Source of the DNA: Deltaproteobacteria bacterium
Lineage (GTDB): Bacteria; Desulfobacterota; Binatia; UBA9968
Length of the DNA: 14,100 bases
Assembly (NCBI GenBank): GCA_005878685.1
Contig: VBLN01000061.1
Span: forward strand, 1-14,100
Direction: 5' to 3'
Part shown: one piece after another, positions 12,833 to 14,100 of the stretch
Layout of the letters: each line of letters begins with the position of its first letter
How positions within the stretch are numbered: position 1 is the first letter of the stretch
Position numbers and translations under genes: made by a program
Notes under the pieces: generated by a model
What the model saw: only the letters and a program-made list of their open reading frames with translations
Databases searched by the model: none
Told to the model about the DNA's origin: nothing

Positions 12833-14100
12833 ATGCTGTCGATGCTCCGAGAGACGTGTGAAATAAGCATCAATAAAGAACGGCTCATCCATGATCTCAA
12901 TGCCATATCAAGGATCGGTCTTGGGGACCATGGAGCTGTGACCCGCCTCGTCTTCTCCGTTAAGGAGCTAAGGGCCCGGCAACTCTTGATTCACCTGATG
13001 AATCACGCCGGGCTCAAAGTTCATGTTGACCGGATCGGGAACATCTTTGGGCGGCTGAATGGAGCCAACTCGAAGGCTCCCGCAGTTCTTGCGGGGTCAC
13101 ATTTGGATACCGTGGTTCAAGGCGGGAAATTCGATGGTCCGGTAGGCGTGATCGGCGCTTTGGAAGCTGTAAGAACTCTAAGAGAAAACAATGTTGTCTT
13201 TGCCCATCCCCTGGAGGTCGTCTGTTTTGTCGGCGAGGAGTCCAGTCGATTCGGATTTTCGACTCTCGGCAGCAGCTTAGTCGCGGGCGAAGTCAAACTC
13301 GAGGATCTCGCTAATGCTGTGGACGCTCATGGAACAAAACTTGAAGATGTCCTCTCCAGCATGGGCATCTATCGGCATAATCTGACTTCGCTCAAACGCG
13401 ATCCCGTGAGCATCAAGGCCTATCTGGAGCTTCACATCGAGCAGGGTCCAATCTTAGAGGCAAAGGCAAAAAAAATTGGGCTCGTCACTTCCATTGCTGC
13501 GCCCACTCGACTGAAAGTAGTCTTTGCCGGACAGGCAGACCATTCCGGAACGACGCCCATGGAGATGAGAAAAGATGCTCTGGTCGCCGCTGCCAGGTTC
13601 ATAAGTTATGTCGAAGACGTGTGTCTGGAATTTTCCCACATGGATAAGGGCAGAGTCGTCGGGACCGTAGGTGCTCTCAAAATAGAGCCGGGTGTCATCA
13701 ACGCCATTCCCGGAAAGGCGGAACTATCAGTCGATATCCGCAGCATTTCGGCCGAATCCAAAGATCAAGTGGCGAAGCTGATCATAGAACAGGCCCGGGA
13801 GATAGCCCAAAGGAGAAATATTTCTGTAGATATTTTGCCTATTCGGAACGAACTCCCAGTGGCCTTGGACGAAGGCTTGCTCCTGTTGATAGAGGAAGGC
13901 TGCAAGCGGAAGGGTATTCCTTATGAGATCATGCCCTCGGGGGCCGGCCACGATGCCATGCAGATGGCGAAAATAACTCGCGCCGGTATGATATTTGTGC
14001 CCAGCCGAAGGGGGATCAGTCACAACCCCCTGGAGTGGACGGAGCCTGAGGATATCTGTCTGGGAAGCCAGCTTCTCATGGAAACCATCGTGCGCCTGGC
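12833..14100 (+). CDS. Zn-dependent hydantoinase/carbamoylase-family amidase, M20 (partial)
   Basis: The frame is open to the right edge with no stop, so about 420 residues of the N-terminal and central protein are seen, nearly the full family length. This M20 family removes the carbamoyl or ureido group from N-carbamoyl amino acids, allantoate or ureidoglycine, releasing ammonia and CO2. Numbering from the ATG at 12842, the metal ligands by family comparison are H87 (GSHLDT), bridging D98 (GGKFDGPVGV), E133 with catalytic E132 (VGEESSRFG), H198 (ELHIEQGP) and H394 (SHNPLEWT). The dimerisation-domain motif GQADHSGTTPM (230-240, H234) and GAGHDAM (367-373) are also intact. ATGs at 12833 and 12842 are both possible; neither has a Shine-Dalgarno, and the family usually starts just before INKERL. 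It is divergent from the PyrE-like gene and chemically complements the cyclic amidohydrolase. AllC-like and HyuC-like roles cannot be told apart here. Confidence 0.9.
   Translation, partial: MLSMLRETCEISINKERLIHDLNAISRIGLGDHGAVTRLVFSVKELRARQLLIHLMNHAGLKVHVDRIGNIFGRLNGANSKAPAVLAGSHLDTVVQGGKFDGPVGVIGALEAVRTLRENNVVFAHPLEVVCFVGEESSRFGFSTLGSSLVAGEVKLEDLANAVDAHGTKLEDVLSSMGIYRHNLTSLKRDPVSIKAYLELHIEQGPILEAKAKKIGLVTSIAAPTRLKVVFAGQADHSGTTPMEMRKDALVAAARFISYVEDVCLEFSHMDKGRVVGTVGALKIEPGVINAIPGKAELSVDIRSISAESKDQVAKLIIEQAREIAQRRNISVDILPIRNELPVALDEGLLLLIEEGCKRKGIPYEIMPSGAGHDAMQMAKITRAGMIFVPSRRGISHNPLEWTEPEDICLGSQLLMETIVRL

Noticed and set aside
1..14100. CRISPR array, tRNA or rRNA genes, insertion sequences
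   Set aside because: No regularly spaced direct repeats, no cloverleaf or rRNA wording, and no transposase motifs were seen on either strand.

Overview
This is a catabolic and transport locus from a bacterium of moderate G+C content, probably an uncultured environmental lineage. A Desulfobacterota/Deltaproteobacteria-like or NC10/Rokubacteria-like host is my low-confidence guess. It rests on the mix of a fused FbpB-type permease, UbiD, FCD regulator and Mo-hydroxylase genes, and on a dispersed-repeat-like insert inside a coding sequence. There is no rRNA, tRNA, CRISPR array or transposase. Every gap between genes is under 200 bases.

Layout. (1) The left edge holds the 3' end of a plus-strand gene that looks like an AbiEii-type nucleotidyltransferase toxin, followed by a strong hairpin. 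(2) Bases 380-5636 are a minus-strand operon. In transcription order it encodes an SsuB/TauB-like ABC ATPase, a fused double-domain FbpB-like permease, an FbpC/PotA-like ABC ATPase and a UbiD-family decarboxylase. (3) The divergent control region, about 5637-5813, carries a perfect 7-5-7 palindrome. (4) Bases 5814-11823 are a plus-strand operon: a GntR/FCD regulator, a dihydroorotase/allantoinase-type cyclic amidohydrolase, and the FAD, 2Fe-2S and molybdopterin subunits of a xanthine-dehydrogenase-family hydroxylase in coxM-S-L order. (5) A minus-strand orotate-phosphoribosyltransferase-like gene (12005-12673) converges on that operon. (6) A plus-strand M20 N-carbamoyl/ureido amidohydrolase starts at about 12833 and runs off the right edge.

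How the genes may work together (inference). The ABC components import a substrate and the Mo/FAD/Fe-S enzyme oxidises a ring. The cyclic amidohydrolase opens a cyclic ureide, and the M20 enzyme removes the carbamoyl group as ammonia and CO2. UbiD adds or removes a carboxylate on an unsaturated or aromatic compound. The GntR/FCD protein, next to the palindrome, probably controls both divergent operons. The set resembles purine-ureide catabolism (xanthine dehydrogenase, allantoinase, allantoate amidohydrolase) and equally orotate or other N-heterocycle degradation, but matches neither exactly. No uricase, substrate-binding protein, UbiX or XdhC-like maturation factor is visible. The substrate cannot be named from sequence alone.
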